DNA of 64,000 nucleotides from Paramecium sonneborni (Eukaryota > Ciliophora > Oligohymenophorea > Peniculida > Parameciidae), in the NCBI GenBank assembly GCA_905182985.1, contig CAJJDN010000179.1, positions 41,812-105,811 on the forward strand, given 5' to 3'. Below are positions 12,399 through 24,651 of the stretch, piece by piece. The notes under the pieces are model-generated. The model had not been told where the DNA came from. It made no database searches and worked only from the letters and a program-made list of their open reading frames with translations. Numbering within the stretch: the stretch's first letter is position 1; each line of letters begins with the position of its first letter. The translations under genes were made by a program, and so were the position numbers.

Positions 12399-12443
12399 AA
12401 ACAGATTTCTAGTCTGCCGCCTTAACCGCTCAACCACGTTTTC
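12399..12443 (-). tRNA. tRNA-Ser(AGA) 5' part, apparently without a 3' half
   Basis: The minus strand reads as position 8 through the anticodon arm of a serine tRNA: 'TGGTTGAGCGGTTAAGGC' is a D-arm and a 5-6 bp stem encloses the loop CTAGAAA with anticodon AGA. The following sequence gives no recognisable T-arm (no GGTTCGA-like loop) and no strand to pair with the candidate acceptor GAAAACG. Instead there is an 8-bp hairpin with a 2-base loop. I read this as a truncated tRNA or tRNA-derived element. An odd variable arm in a functional tRNA cannot be fully ruled out. A scaffolding copy lies at 15997-16041. Confidence 0.5.
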
Positions 12444-13338
12444 TATGAATAAGAATATATGAAGCTAAGCTCTCATATAAAATCAACACATTCGAAAAAA
12501 ATTTAAAAAAACATTATTTCTCTCATATGAATTACAAGTAGAAAAATAAATAAAAATTTAAATCTAAATAACCTTCATAAATTTATGGTACCAATCATTA
12601 TAAGTAAAATTATTATTATGAATTGATGATTAAAAACTCATATAATGATACACCTATTTAAAACTCAATAATGACATTTATAAACTTTAAAATTATTAAA
12701 ATTCATAAAGTTTATTTTTCTCAGGAATAGATGTAACTTAAATTAAGAAATAAATTTTGTATTTAAAAATATAATAAAAGGTAATTATATTATTCATAAA
12801 AAAACTATTGTAATGTATTATATTATGTGTTTTACAAATAATAATGTATAAAAAAATAAATTCTACTTTAAATTTTATTAAAGATTTTACAAATCAAAAT
12901 GATTAATGATGTTACAAAATGATCAGATAAAGGAAAGTATACCGAATAATATGTATAGATATATATATAGTTTTGTATTCTTAAGCAAGAAATAAGAGAA
13001 TATAAAATTTTTGCCTTTTAAATTATTATGAAATAGAAAATTATAGAATACTTATTTATTATTAATAGTTTTTCTAGTTAATAGTTTTGGAACAATTTAT
13101 TCTTTTTGTAAAAATTACATTTAAATATATCCATTTATTTATTTTTGAAATAATATCTTTAAATAACAACATACTTATTTATCTTGAAAATTATTAATTT
13201 TTGTTACGTGACATAAAACTATTTTCTTGAAATTCTGAAAAATCTTTAAGTATTAAATAATTGTGAATAATAATGTTTAACTTATAAAAAAGCTTAATTA
13301 ATTTTATTATTATTTATTTAATCTATAAAATTAATTAC
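12444..13338. other. intergenic, no gene seen
   Basis: About 900 bp of AT-rich sequence upstream of the WD40 gene. No protein-like frame or RNA gene is evident. Confidence 0.55.
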
Positions 13339-14321
13339 ATGTTCAATAAAGTTAAATTAGAAAAAAATTCCTAAAATAACAACAATTTCAGTTATGAATT
13401 GATAGGAGTAAAATATCCCTATTTAAAAAAACCATGTTAATTGATTAAAATCAACCAAGTATTGTCTAAAGTAATAGTTGGTCAAAATTGTGAATTATCA
13501 ATTTATCAGTTTAATTCTGGAAAATTAAAGTTTATTTCAATAACGAATGCCCATTTATAAACTATTAATTGTATTATGTTCTTATTGAAATCAAATTAAT
13601 TAATATCAGGAAGTTCTGATAGCACTTTGGCCATATGGTCTACTTAAGGAATTTGTTCTAATAAATATTAAATGAAATTAAAAGGAAATAAATTTTCAGT
13701 TTTATGTATAATTTTAAATTTTGAAGAAAATTTATTAGTATCAGGAAATTCTGATGAATCTTTAAGATTTTGGAGTTATTAAAATACTTGGAAAAACTTT
13801 TAAACAATAGTTACTCATACAGGAAAAGTGTTTAATTTATATTTTAATAAAGAATGCTAGTAATTAATTTCAGCTTCAGAACACTAAATTTAGATATTAA
13901 ATTAATGCCCCAATACTAAAAAATGGGACATTGTATATCGAATTAAAACTAATTATGAAGATTATAGCATCTGTTTTATAGATAATTGTTTTATATCGTT
14001 TTTACCTAAGAAATCGAGATTTATAATAATTAACCATTTTAATTAGAGAACTAAGAATATTTATAAATTCAGCGAAATTTTAATTTAAGATGGTTCAAAA
14101 TGTGAGGGAAATTTTAACTAGTAATATATAAATTAAAAGTATATTTTGGTTGTTAAAAGTTGTAATTGGATTCATTTAATTGATTTTTCTAATAAATAAG
14201 AATTTAGATTACATTAATCAATAAAATTTCTTAATTCGAATATTTCTGGTTCTTTGAGTGATGATGGAGAATTTTTAATAACTTGGGATAGCACATCAGA
14301 AGAATTACATATAAGATAGTA
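13339..14321 (+). CDS. WD40-repeat protein, first assembly copy, cut by the join
   Basis: The same gene as 16937-17926, ending at the 'n' at 14322 before its stop codon. It should not be counted as a separate gene. Confidence 0.7.
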
Positions 14322-14322
14322 N

Positions 14323-15802
14323 TAATGTATAAAAAAATAAATTCTACTTTAAATTTTATTAAAGATTTTACAAATCAAAATGATTAATGATGTTACAAAA
14401 TGATCAGATAAAGGAAAGTATACCGAATAATATGTATAGATATATATATAGTTTTGTATTCTTAAGCAAGAAATAAGAGAATATAAAATTTTTGCCTTTT
14501 AAATTATTATGAAATAGAAAATTATAGAATACTTATTTATTATTAATAGTTTTTCTAGTTAATAGTTTTGGAACAATTTATTCTTTTTGTAAAAATTACA
14601 TTTAAATATATCCATTTATTTATTTTTGAAATAATATCTTTAAATAACAACATACTTATTTATCTTGAAAATTATTAATTTTTGTTACGTGACATAAAAC
14701 TATTTTCTTGAAATTCTGAAAAATCTTTAAGTATTAAATAATTGTGAATAATAATGTTTAACTTATAAAAAAGCTTAATTAATTTTATTATTATTTATTT
14801 AATCTATAAAATTAATTACATGTTCAATAAAGTTAAATTAGAAAAAAATTCCTAAAATAACAACAATTTCAGTTATGAATTGATAGGAGTAAAATATCCC
14901 TATTTAAAAAAACCATGTTAATTGATTAAAATCAACCAAGTATTGTCTAAAGTAATAGTTGGTCAAAATTGTGAATTATCAATTTATCAGTTTAATTCTG
15001 GAAAATTAAAGTTTATTTCAATAACGAATGCCCATTTATAAACTATTAATTGTATTATGTTCTTATTGAAATCAAATTAATTAATATCAGGAAGTTCTGA
15101 TAGCACTTTGGCCATATGGTCTACTTAAGGAATTTGTTCTAATAAATATTAAATGAAATTAAAAGGAAATAAATTTTCAGTTTTATGTATAATTTTAAAT
15201 TTTGAAGAAAATTTATTAGTATCAGGAAATTCTGATGAATCTTTAAGATTTTGGAGTTATTAAAATACTTGGAAAAACTTTTAAACAATAGTTACTCATA
15301 CAGGAAAAGTGTTTAATTTATATTTTAATAAAGAATGCTAGTAATTAATTTCAGCTTCAGAACACTAAATTTAGATATTAAATTAATGCCCCAATACTAA
15401 AAAATGGGACATTGTATATCGAATTAAAACTAATTATGAAGATTATAGCATCTGTTTTATAGATAATTGTTTTATATCGTTTTTACCTAAGAAATCGAGA
15501 TTTATAATAATTAACCATTTTAATTAGAGAACTAAGAATATTTATAAATTCAGCGAAATTTTAATTTAAGATGGTTCAAAATGTGAGGGAAATTTTAACT
15601 AGTAATATATAAATTAAAAGTATATTTTGGTTGTTAAAAGTTGTAATTGGATTCATTTAATTGATTTTTCTAATAAATAAGAATTTAGATTACATTAATC
15701 AATAAAATTTCTTAATTCGAATATTTCTGGTTCTTTGAGTGATGATGGAGAATTTTTAATAACTTGGGATAGCACATCAGAAGAATTACATATAAGATAG
15801 TA
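14323..15802. repeat. middle assembly copy of the WD40 region
   Basis: A stand-alone contig-like block flanked by single 'n' characters. It matches 12842-14321 and 16440-17919. The WD40 frame runs from 14820 to 15802 and is cut at the join. Confidence 0.85.
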
Positions 15803-15803
15803 N

Positions 15804-17919
15804 AACATAATATGTGAAATGATTAACTATAATATAAATATATGCCCCACTTATAGATAACAGATAGTGTAAATTAGAGTTAGATTCTTTTTCTTTTTAA
15901 ATTCTCAAAACCAAAATACATAGGGTTTGAATGAAAAATTATTTTTCTAATAAGGGTAAAGCCTAAATGGTTACTATAAGATTATAGTAGAAATTTAAAC
16001 AGATTTCTAGTCTGCCGCCTTAACCGCTCAACCACGTTTTCTATGAATAAGAATATATGAAGCTAAGCTCTCATATAAAATCAACACATTCGAAAAAAAT
16101 TTAAAAAAACATTATTTCTCTCATATGAATTACAAGTAGAAAAATAAATAAAAATTTAAATCTAAATAACCTTCATAAATTTATGGTACCAATCATTATA
16201 AGTAAAATTATTATTATGAATTGATGATTAAAAACTCATATAATGATACACCTATTTAAAACTCAATAATGACATTTATAAACTTTAAAATTATTAAAAT
16301 TCATAAAGTTTATTTTTCTCAGGAATAGATGTAACTTAAATTAAGAAATAAATTTTGTATTTAAAAATATAATAAAAGGTAATTATATTATTCATAAAAA
16401 AACTATTGTAATGTATTATATTATGTGTTTTACAAATAATAATGTATAAAAAAATAAATTCTACTTTAAATTTTATTAAAGATTTTACAAATCAAAATGA
16501 TTAATGATGTTACAAAATGATCAGATAAAGGAAAGTATACCGAATAATATGTATAGATATATATATAGTTTTGTATTCTTAAGCAAGAAATAAGAGAATA
16601 TAAAATTTTTGCCTTTTAAATTATTATGAAATAGAAAATTATAGAATACTTATTTATTATTAATAGTTTTTCTAGTTAATAGTTTTGGAACAATTTATTC
16701 TTTTTGTAAAAATTACATTTAAATATATCCATTTATTTATTTTTGAAATAATATCTTTAAATAACAACATACTTATTTATCTTGAAAATTATTAATTTTT
16801 GTTACGTGACATAAAACTATTTTCTTGAAATTCTGAAAAATCTTTAAGTATTAAATAATTGTGAATAATAATGTTTAACTTATAAAAAAGCTTAATTAAT
16901 TTTATTATTATTTATTTAATCTATAAAATTAATTACATGTTCAATAAAGTTAAATTAGAAAAAAATTCCTAAAATAACAACAATTTCAGTTATGAATTGA
17001 TAGGAGTAAAATATCCCTATTTAAAAAAACCATGTTAATTGATTAAAATCAACCAAGTATTGTCTAAAGTAATAGTTGGTCAAAATTGTGAATTATCAAT
17101 TTATCAGTTTAATTCTGGAAAATTAAAGTTTATTTCAATAACGAATGCCCATTTATAAACTATTAATTGTATTATGTTCTTATTGAAATCAAATTAATTA
17201 ATATCAGGAAGTTCTGATAGCACTTTGGCCATATGGTCTACTTAAGGAATTTGTTCTAATAAATATTAAATGAAATTAAAAGGAAATAAATTTTCAGTTT
17301 TATGTATAATTTTAAATTTTGAAGAAAATTTATTAGTATCAGGAAATTCTGATGAATCTTTAAGATTTTGGAGTTATTAAAATACTTGGAAAAACTTTTA
17401 AACAATAGTTACTCATACAGGAAAAGTGTTTAATTTATATTTTAATAAAGAATGCTAGTAATTAATTTCAGCTTCAGAACACTAAATTTAGATATTAAAT
17501 TAATGCCCCAATACTAAAAAATGGGACATTGTATATCGAATTAAAACTAATTATGAAGATTATAGCATCTGTTTTATAGATAATTGTTTTATATCGTTTT
17601 TACCTAAGAAATCGAGATTTATAATAATTAACCATTTTAATTAGAGAACTAAGAATATTTATAAATTCAGCGAAATTTTAATTTAAGATGGTTCAAAATG
17701 TGAGGGAAATTTTAACTAGTAATATATAAATTAAAAGTATATTTTGGTTGTTAAAAGTTGTAATTGGATTCATTTAATTGATTTTTCTAATAAATAAGAA
17801 TTTAGATTACATTAATCAATAAAATTTCTTAATTCGAATATTTCTGGTTCTTTGAGTGATGATGGAGAATTTTTAATAACTTGGGATAGCACATCAGAAG
17901 AATTACATATAAGATAGTA
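15804..17919. repeat. second copy of the 12206-14321 contig end
   Basis: See 12206-14321. This copy joins correctly to downstream sequence and should be kept when the assembly is collapsed. Confidence 0.85.
15997..16041 (-). tRNA. second assembly copy of the tRNA-Ser fragment
   Basis: Same sequence as 12399-12443, offset by 3598, inside the duplicated contig end. Confidence 0.45.
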
Positions 17920-17926
17920 CTTTTGA
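16937..17926 (+). CDS. WD40-repeat protein
   Basis: This is the only complete copy: 329 codons from ATG 16937 to TGA 17924. Degenerate WD repeats are visible, including 'LISGSSDSTLAIWSTQ', 'LLVSGNSDESLRFWSY' and a C-terminal 'SLSDDGEFLITWDS', consistent with a beta-propeller of five or more blades. WD40 propellers serve as protein-interaction platforms. A further WD-like stretch ('SLIVWNIF') in open frame at about 17979-18130 suggests the gene could continue through an unusually long intron of about 59 nt. No specific orthology is claimed. Confidence 0.75.
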
Positions 17927-18458
17927 TTTTTACTAAAAAATTTTACAATTTATTTAAAATAATTATATTTTTTAGGTTTGATAGTAATATTTCTTTTCAT
18001 TTCAAAATGAATTCAAATTCTATAGATATACTGAAAATTATCTATTATTAAAAGGAAAGTTTGATTGTATGGAACATATTTTAATTTGGTGCACTCTTAC
18101 ATAATTGTATAAAATATATTTTTTTTTCTTGAATAAAAAGAAAATTTTAAGTGATTCTAAAATTTTACAATATTAGTTTGGATAATGAATTTAGGTAAAT
18201 TCATTTATAATTTTTGGTTAAATAACTTAAAAATATAATTATTTATAATTTTAGGAAATAGTTCATTTGTAACTATAGATTTGTTTATTAATTAAAGAAA
18301 ATTTGAAAATAATGAAAATAAACTAGATAATATATTTTTTTGAAGTAAAATTAATGTTAAACATAGCATGATTAAAAATGTAAAATTAGTTAAAAAATAA
18401 AATAAAATTTTGACTTCGAAATAATTTGAAAAACTAATAAATATTAATTGATTATAAT
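17927..18458. other. intergenic, possible WD40 extension
   Basis: Apart from the WD-like open stretch at about 17979-18130, no coding signal is seen before the convergent cyclin gene. Confidence 0.5.
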
Positions 18459-19474
18459 TCATTTTTAATTATGTAAGATTGTGAGAACTTATTCTGCAAT
18501 CTTATTAAACTTATCTTGAGTATATTTTCTTTTGATAGCTGTCATATTAGTACTTTATAATAATTTAATAACAGGTAGAAAGTCTTATAAACATTGTCTA
18601 AGATCTTCTTGATTATCAACATAATGAAGTGATGAAGGTAATACTTAGGGAGATCGAAGTAAATTAATAGCCAATAGAATAGCAGTAGTAGCTAATAAAG
18701 ATGATGAAAATCTGTATATAGAAAGTTATTAAATACTTAAGACATCTAATATCTAGAAGTGATAATTCTAAGATCATTCTGGATGCAAAATTGATTTTAT
18801 CACATAGATTGGCTCCTGAGATTTGTCTTTCTAAGAATTTAAGTGGGGAAGTGAAAGTCAAATGAAATTAGATAGTTAGTAAAATCTTGCTTTCCATTTC
18901 TGGAATAATAATAATGTTGATAAATACCAAGGATTTCTTCTTTTGTGTAAGCATTGTCACAAACACATACAAAATCTTTTAATTCAGGTGCATAAATTTC
19001 TTCATATTTAGATGCTATGAAGAGAGAAGCAATTCCAACTAATTGTAGTTTATTTCGCATGATAGTATTTTTAGCCAGATATCGATCAATTAAATTGATT
19101 GACATATAGAGTGTTTCAGATTATAATTTAAATTTAAGATGAACATCTACAAGCCAATCTATTAGAATTGAACGCATCTGATTAGTAATGTCTAATTGTA
19201 AGTTCATGTAAAATGGAGTCTAACATAAGAATTTATGTTGATTAACACGTAGATATTCAAAAATATCACCAACATACGGATTTACTAATTCAGGAACAGG
19301 GAGAGCTGTTTCTTCTTCAATTTTTAACATTGGTTTAGAACAGATGAATTATGATGTAGATCGAGTTGGTTGACGTTAAATGTTTGTTATTTCATTACCA
19401 AATTATCGATTTCGTGTTGTTACAAAGTTATTGTATGATACTCTAACATAATTGTTTTCGTTGTTCGACTTCAT
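18459..19474 (-). CDS. A/B-type mitotic cyclin
   Basis: Splicing out 28 nt (near 18880-18907) and 25 nt (near 18710-18735) gives 320 residues. The cyclin box N-terminal half is clear: 'MRSILIDWLVDVHLKF', then 'INLIDRYLAK' and 'LVGIASLFIASKYEEIYAPE', followed by a C-terminal cyclin fold ('FSSSLLATTAILLAINLL'). The MR(A/S)ILxDWL motif is the cyclin A/B signature that contacts the CDK. The 90-residue N terminus is polar and has no obvious RxxL destruction box. The first ~82 coding bases occur again at 21441-21522 as a contig-end copy. Confidence 0.92.
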
Positions 19475-20005
19475 CAATTTTTAAATTAACTGTTATAATT
19501 AAATATTCTAATTAACAAGTTATTCATATTATTTTTATATATAATTATCTATTTATAATTAAATTATTAAGTATATATATACAATTAACTTTTTTTACTT
19601 CATTATCTGTTCAATATAATTTAAATACCAAAAATCAATAATTTTGAATCATTTTTCAATCAACTTTATTTTTATACTTAACAAAAAAGACTGCACTTTA
19701 AATTATTCATCCTAAATACTTTTAGATTTTATTATTAGTGTACAGGTTTATTTTTATTCTCATCTAATGAATCTTTTATTTTTACGTGTTTTCAATTCTC
19801 TTTTTTTTTATTTCCTTAATTATGCAATTCATAGTTACATTTTTTATATTTAACCATTTGAATTATTGTACAATAAATGTATCCAAAAAATATATAAATT
19901 GATATTCTGTTCCTAATCGAAACTAAATTATCATATTTAATTTTTTTAATTACAACCACATATAAGATTAGTAAATTTATTTTTGTTAAGATATTGCAAA
20001 AAAAA

Positions 20006-20371
20006 ATGGAAAATTAATAACTAAATGATGAACGTTAATTAAGATTACAATAATAATTGTTAGATTTGAATTAATTATTAGAAATTGAAAAATAAAATGG
20101 ATGGAAATAACCTTAAATAATTATAGATGAGATAGATTTTTGACTATAATTGACTAAAAATGAAGATTTTCGAGAAATTGTAAAAATATTGAAAATTCTT
20201 AAAAACTTAGTATTGAATTTATATGTTAAGAATGAGATAAAAATAGAATGAATCAGTTAAGTCTTAAATTACTGTATGATAGAAATTGGTGTTTAAAATA
20301 TATATCGTTTATAAAATGAGTTATTTTATAAGTAACGACAAAAATAGAATTCTATTTTTGATGATGAATGA
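20006..20371 (+). pseudogene. ORF with two in-frame TGA codons
   Basis: From ATG 20006 a helical, Gln/Leu-rich frame ('MENQQLNDERQLRLQQQ') meets TGA at 20141 and again at 20249, then ends with TGA at 20369. The sequence between the stops looks protein-like ('LTKNEDFREIVKILKILKN'), and I find no GT..AG intron that would remove either stop in frame. It may be a dead gene, a short 45-residue gene with an unrelated downstream frame, or chance. About two TGA would be expected by chance in 122 codons. A copy lies at 22054-22419. Confidence 0.3.
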
Positions 20372-20388
20372 AAATAAAAATAAAGAAA

Positions 20389-20886
20389 TCATAATTACAA
20401 ATTATAGTTATCTTTTTCAATTTAGAATTCTTTACCATAAATTTGTTCTGGTGCAATGATTTATGAGACAATAGATTTTCTTGAATTATCTTAAGCAACA
20501 AGTTTAGCTTTTTCAGCAATAAGAATCATACGAGTAGCGATATTTCTTTTTCGATTAATAGCTGCAAATACAACAATAATAGTTAATAATAGCCAAGAAC
20601 CTAGTAATATGAAAATCCAAGCTAAACATTATTCTTATGTTCCACATTCAACTGTATCTCCATTATAAATACAACAATAATCACATTCAGCATAATCGCA
20701 TGAGTCTAATTAAAATGTAATAAATCTATCTATACATTTCTCAGCACTATAATAACATTCACTTTCAGATAAAGTGCAAAAGCCTTCTTAAGTGCAACAC
20801 TTTAATTATTTACATTCTACAGCAGCCTTATTACTGAAACATGTTTAAGCAATTAGAGGCACAATAAAAATAAATAGCAAGAACAT
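20389..20886 (-). CDS. Cys-rich type I membrane protein 1 (assembly copy)
   Basis: Same gene as 22437-22934, in the contig end before the N gap. The neighbouring paralog is represented only by its 3' end at about 20908-20982. Confidence 0.75.
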
Positions 20887-20982
20887 TAAATTATAAAAAA
20901 TTATAGTTCATAATTAATCATTTGAAATTTGTACATCCATGGTTGCTACTTCAATAGTTTAATTTTGTATTTCATTTTTTTT

Positions 20983-21440
20983 NNNNNNNNNNNNNNNNNN
21001 NNNNNNNNNNNNNNNNNNNNNNNNNNNNNNNNNNNNNNNNNNNNNNNNNNNNNNNNNNNNNNNNNNNNNNNNNNNNNNNNNNNNNNNNNNNNNNNNNNNN
21101 NNNNNNNNNNNNNNNNNNNNNNNNNNNNNNNNNNNNNNNNNNNNNNNNNNNNNNNNNNNNNNNNNNNNNNNNNNNNNNNNNNNNNNNNNNNNNNNNNNNN
21201 NNNNNNNNNNNNNNNNNNNNNNNNNNNNNNNNNNNNNNNNNNNNNNNNNNNNNNNNNNNNNNNNNNNNNNNNNNNNNNNNNNNNNNNNNNNNNNNNNNNN
21301 NNNNNNNNNNNNNNNNNNNNNNNNNNNNNNNNNNNNNNNNNNNNNNNNNNNNNNNNNNNNNNNNNNNNNNNNNNNNNNNNNNNNNNNNNNNNNNNNNNNN
21401 NNNNNNNNNNNNNNNNNNNNNNNNNNNNNNNNNNNNNNNN
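20983..21440. other. assembly gap, 458 N
   Basis: A run of unknown bases with duplicated flanks. Because the flanks overlap, the gap probably represents no missing sequence. Confidence 0.95.
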
Positions 21441-23030
21441 CATTACCAAATTATCGATTTCGTGTTGTTACAAAGTTATTGTATGATACTCTAACATAAT
21501 TGTTTTCGTTGTTCGACTTCATCAATTTTTAAATTAACTGTTATAATTAAATATTCTAATTAACAAGTTATTCATATTATTTTTATATATAATTATCTAT
21601 TTATAATTAAATTATTAAGTATATATATACAATTAACTTTTTTTACTTCATTATCTGTTCAATATAATTTAAATACCAAAAATCAATAATTTTGAATCAT
21701 TTTTCAATCAACTTTATTTTTATACTTAACAAAAAAGACTGCACTTTAAATTATTCATCCTAAATACTTTTAGATTTTATTATTAGTGTACAGGTTTATT
21801 TTTATTCTCATCTAATGAATCTTTTATTTTTACGTGTTTTCAATTCTCTTTTTTTTTATTTCCTTAATTATGCAATTCATAGTTACATTTTTTATATTTA
21901 ACCATTTGAATTATTGTACAATAAATGTATCCAAAAAATATATAAATTGATATTCTGTTCCTAATCGAAACTAAATTATCATATTTAATTTTTTTAATTA
22001 CAACCACATATAAGATTAGTAAATTTATTTTTGTTAAGATATTGCAAAAAAAAATGGAAAATTAATAACTAAATGATGAACGTTAATTAAGATTACAATA
22101 ATAATTGTTAGATTTGAATTAATTATTAGAAATTGAAAAATAAAATGGATGGAAATAACCTTAAATAATTATAGATGAGATAGATTTTTGACTATAATTG
22201 ACTAAAAATGAAGATTTTCGAGAAATTGTAAAAATATTGAAAATTCTTAAAAACTTAGTATTGAATTTATATGTTAAGAATGAGATAAAAATAGAATGAA
22301 TCAGTTAAGTCTTAAATTACTGTATGATAGAAATTGGTGTTTAAAATATATATCGTTTATAAAATGAGTTATTTTATAAGTAACGACAAAAATAGAATTC
22401 TATTTTTGATGATGAATGAAAATAAAAATAAAGAAATCATAATTACAAATTATAGTTATCTTTTTCAATTTAGAATTCTTTACCATAAATTTGTTCTGGT
22501 GCAATGATTTATGAGACAATAGATTTTCTTGAATTATCTTAAGCAACAAGTTTAGCTTTTTCAGCAATAAGAATCATACGAGTAGCGATATTTCTTTTTC
22601 GATTAATAGCTGCAAATACAACAATAATAGTTAATAATAGCCAAGAACCTAGTAATATGAAAATCCAAGCTAAACATTATTCTTATGTTCCACATTCAAC
22701 TGTATCTCCATTATAAATACAACAATAATCACATTCAGCATAATCGCATGAGTCTAATTAAAATGTAATAAATCTATCTATACATTTCTCAGCACTATAA
22801 TAACATTCACTTTCAGATAAAGTGCAAAAGCCTTCTTAAGTGCAACACTTTAATTATTTACATTCTACAGCAGCCTTATTACTGAAACATGTTTAAGCAA
22901 TTAGAGGCACAATAAAAATAAATAGCAAGAACATTAAATTATAAAAAATTATAGTTCATAATTAATCATTTGAAATTTGTACATCCATGGTTGCTACTTC
23001 AATAGTTTAATTTTGTATTTCATTTTTTTT
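21441..23030. repeat. second copy of the 19393-20982 contig end
   Basis: This copy continues properly into the second Cys-rich gene and is the one to keep. It begins inside the cyclin gene, so its cyclin part (21441-21522) is only a fragment. Confidence 0.85.
22437..22934 (-). CDS. Cys-rich type I membrane protein 1
   Basis: A single exon of 165 codons. An N-terminal signal peptide ('MFLLFIFIVPLIAQ') precedes a ~85-residue ectodomain with about 15 Cys ('CKQLKCC', 'CDYAECDYCC'). One transmembrane helix follows ('AWIFILLGSWLLLTIIVVF') and then a basic cytoplasmic tail ending near 'PEQIYGKEF'. The even spread of Cys suggests disulfides in an exposed domain. The family is unknown. It lies 21 bp downstream of the stop of a paralog with the same architecture on the same strand. 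Confidence 0.8.
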
Positions 23031-23357
23031 TGAAGTCTCTTAAACAATATTTTCTCTTTATGCTTTAGCTGATCGATTATGAATAAGAGTTATTCTCTAG
23101 ATGGTCTTATTTCTAACATAGAAATAAAGACTAAGATAGATTAAACATATCAAAATCCATATTGATACAGTGATTGCAATAAAAGTGTAACAATACTGAT
23201 ATGTTTCACAATACCAATCACCATCATACCAATAACAACATTCATCACAGAAGTGTAATACTCCATATTGATTATAGTCTAAAGTTCTACATCAAATATA
23301 TTTACAGCATTCGGCTTAGACATATAAAAAATATGCTAAAAGCAACAATATTTTCAT
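22956..23357 (-). CDS. Cys-rich type I membrane protein 2
   Basis: After removing a 27-nt intron near 23280-23310 the frame is 124 residues. A signal peptide ('MKILLLLAYFLYVQA') precedes a ~40-residue Cys/Tyr/Trp-rich ectodomain ('HFCDECCYWYDGDWYC'), a transmembrane helix ('FIAITVSIWILICLIYLSL') and a basic, Gln-rich tail ('NRSAKAQRENIVQ'). Layout and the 'NRxxKA' tail motif resemble protein 1, so the two are probable tandem paralogs. It starts only 13 bp from the stop of the small Tim gene. Confidence 0.75.
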
Positions 23358-23370
23358 AAATTATTAATAA

Positions 23371-23707
23371 TCACAACATTTAATCCTTCTTCAAACCTAA
23401 TATGTTTTAACCATCTAATTTATAGTAAAACTTCTTCTATTTAAGACTGTCAAAGGGGTCTATCATCTTTTATACGAATCTTAATGAATCATATGCTCTA
23501 TCAAGACATTTGGCTAAACAGACTTTCTCTTATCCTGCTATTATTGAATATATTTAAGTATTTCATACAAATCGGTGTAGAATAATCAGCAAAACATGTA
23601 TCTAAACAGGTCATATAGTAATTTTCTTATAAAGCTGTCTTGATATACTTTTCAAAGTCATCTTAAGGAAGAGATTTGGATTATGCCGAGAAATTAGGTT
23701 TGAACAT
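23371..23707 (-). CDS. small Tim chaperone (Tim8/9/10/13 family)
   Basis: A 31-nt intron removed from the middle leaves 101 residues. The twin CX3C signature is present: 'CLDTC' and, after about 18 residues, 'CLAKCLDRAYDSLRFVQ', embedded in two helices. In this family the Cys pairs form disulfides and a hexamer escorts hydrophobic precursors across the mitochondrial intermembrane space. The N terminus carries an ordinary polar leader. Which of the four subunits it is cannot be told. The first part of the gene is repeated at 24950-25055. Confidence 0.85.
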
Positions 23708-23839
23708 AAATAAAAAATTAATTATTAATGGTTAAAGTAGATTAACTAATTATAAAAAATAAGGATAACAAATAGTTATATCTAATATATAAAAGAGTAA
23801 TAATCAAATCATAATTAAGACATGCTATAAAATTATTCT

Positions 23840-24612
23840 TCTTTTTTTATTTTCTAGAGAATTAAGTGATACTAAATATTTCAGTGATTCTTAAGAATAA
23901 GATCACAGAAACTTTATTTATAATCAATCTAAATAAAGACAATAACTTGTATAAATTTTAACTCTGCCTACTATTAATTCTTTAATCTTATATACGATAG
24001 AAATATTTTTAAAGAGTGAGTGAACCGAATATCTTGATTTTAAATGTAAATTACTGCCAACAATAATAGATAAGCAATATTGGTTCATTTAGAATTTTTA
24101 ATTATTTTATTTATCTTCCTAAAGATAAATTCTCTAGAAAACCACCTAATAAATGTATAAATGTATTCAATAATCGTAGAGATTTCAATTCACTTGACAA
24201 TTAAAAGATTATCTAATATAAACAAGATTTATAATTCTCTTTGAAAAAAGTCTATTTTGATTATTCTGTTTCATTGGAATAATTATTCTAAATATACAAC
24301 ATTTATATTATGGGTTTATTTATTTCTCAAAATAAAAACTAGTTGTTTTGATCTTTTAGTATTCACATATGAGATTAGATTTAAAATTTTGAATATTAAA
24401 ACTGAACCAATAATTGAGAGAGTATATTTGAATAAGATTATGAGATTTGTTAATATTAGAGTATTTAGTGATAGCATATAATCTTTGTTAGAGTAATTAG
24501 ATTAGTAAAAGGATTCTTTTGGTTAGTTAATTTTTTAATAAATTATTGATATGAGAATATTAATAATTGTGTATAGTATTGAATTGGATGGGAATGTGAA
24601 TAAAATGAATTG
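23840..24612 (+). CDS. uncertain hypothetical gene
   Basis: One frame is TGA-free from about 23850 to 24348 with protein-like content ('LPKDKFSRKPPNKCINVF', 'KVYFDYSVSLEQL'). A second frame is open from 24244 to 24612 ('EPIIERVYLNKIMRF', 'QSLLEQLDQQKDSFGQL'). A short intron could join them, but several GT..AG pairs are possible and I cannot choose. No start or family is assigned. The assembly copy is at about 25188-25960. Confidence 0.35.
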
Positions 24613-24651
24613 ATTATATTATTATTAGATTTAAATAATTAATAACTATAA

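Larger units (their letters stand above)
12206..14321. repeat. contig end repeated at 15804-17919
   Basis: This 2.1-kb segment recurs with an offset of 3598 at 15804-17919, and its last part (12842-14321) occurs again at 14323-15802. Single 'n' characters at 14322 and 15803 mark the joins. The copies agree wherever I compared them, so this is best read as unmerged overlapping contigs, not a biological triplication. Confidence 0.85.
19393..20982. repeat. contig end repeated at 21441-23030
   Basis: The 1.6 kb before the N gap reappears immediately after it, offset by 2048. It contains the cyclin 5' end, the TGA-interrupted ORF and the first Cys-rich membrane protein gene. It is an assembly duplicate. 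Confidence 0.85.

Noticed and set aside
13339..17926. Three tandem copies of a WD40 gene as a true gene expansion
   Set aside because: The copies agree wherever compared, including in noncoding DNA, and meet exactly at single 'n' characters, so they are scaffolding artefacts.
20929..21486. Open frames running through the N gap (also at 52945-53625)
   Set aside because: They consist of unknown bases and are not evidence of coding.
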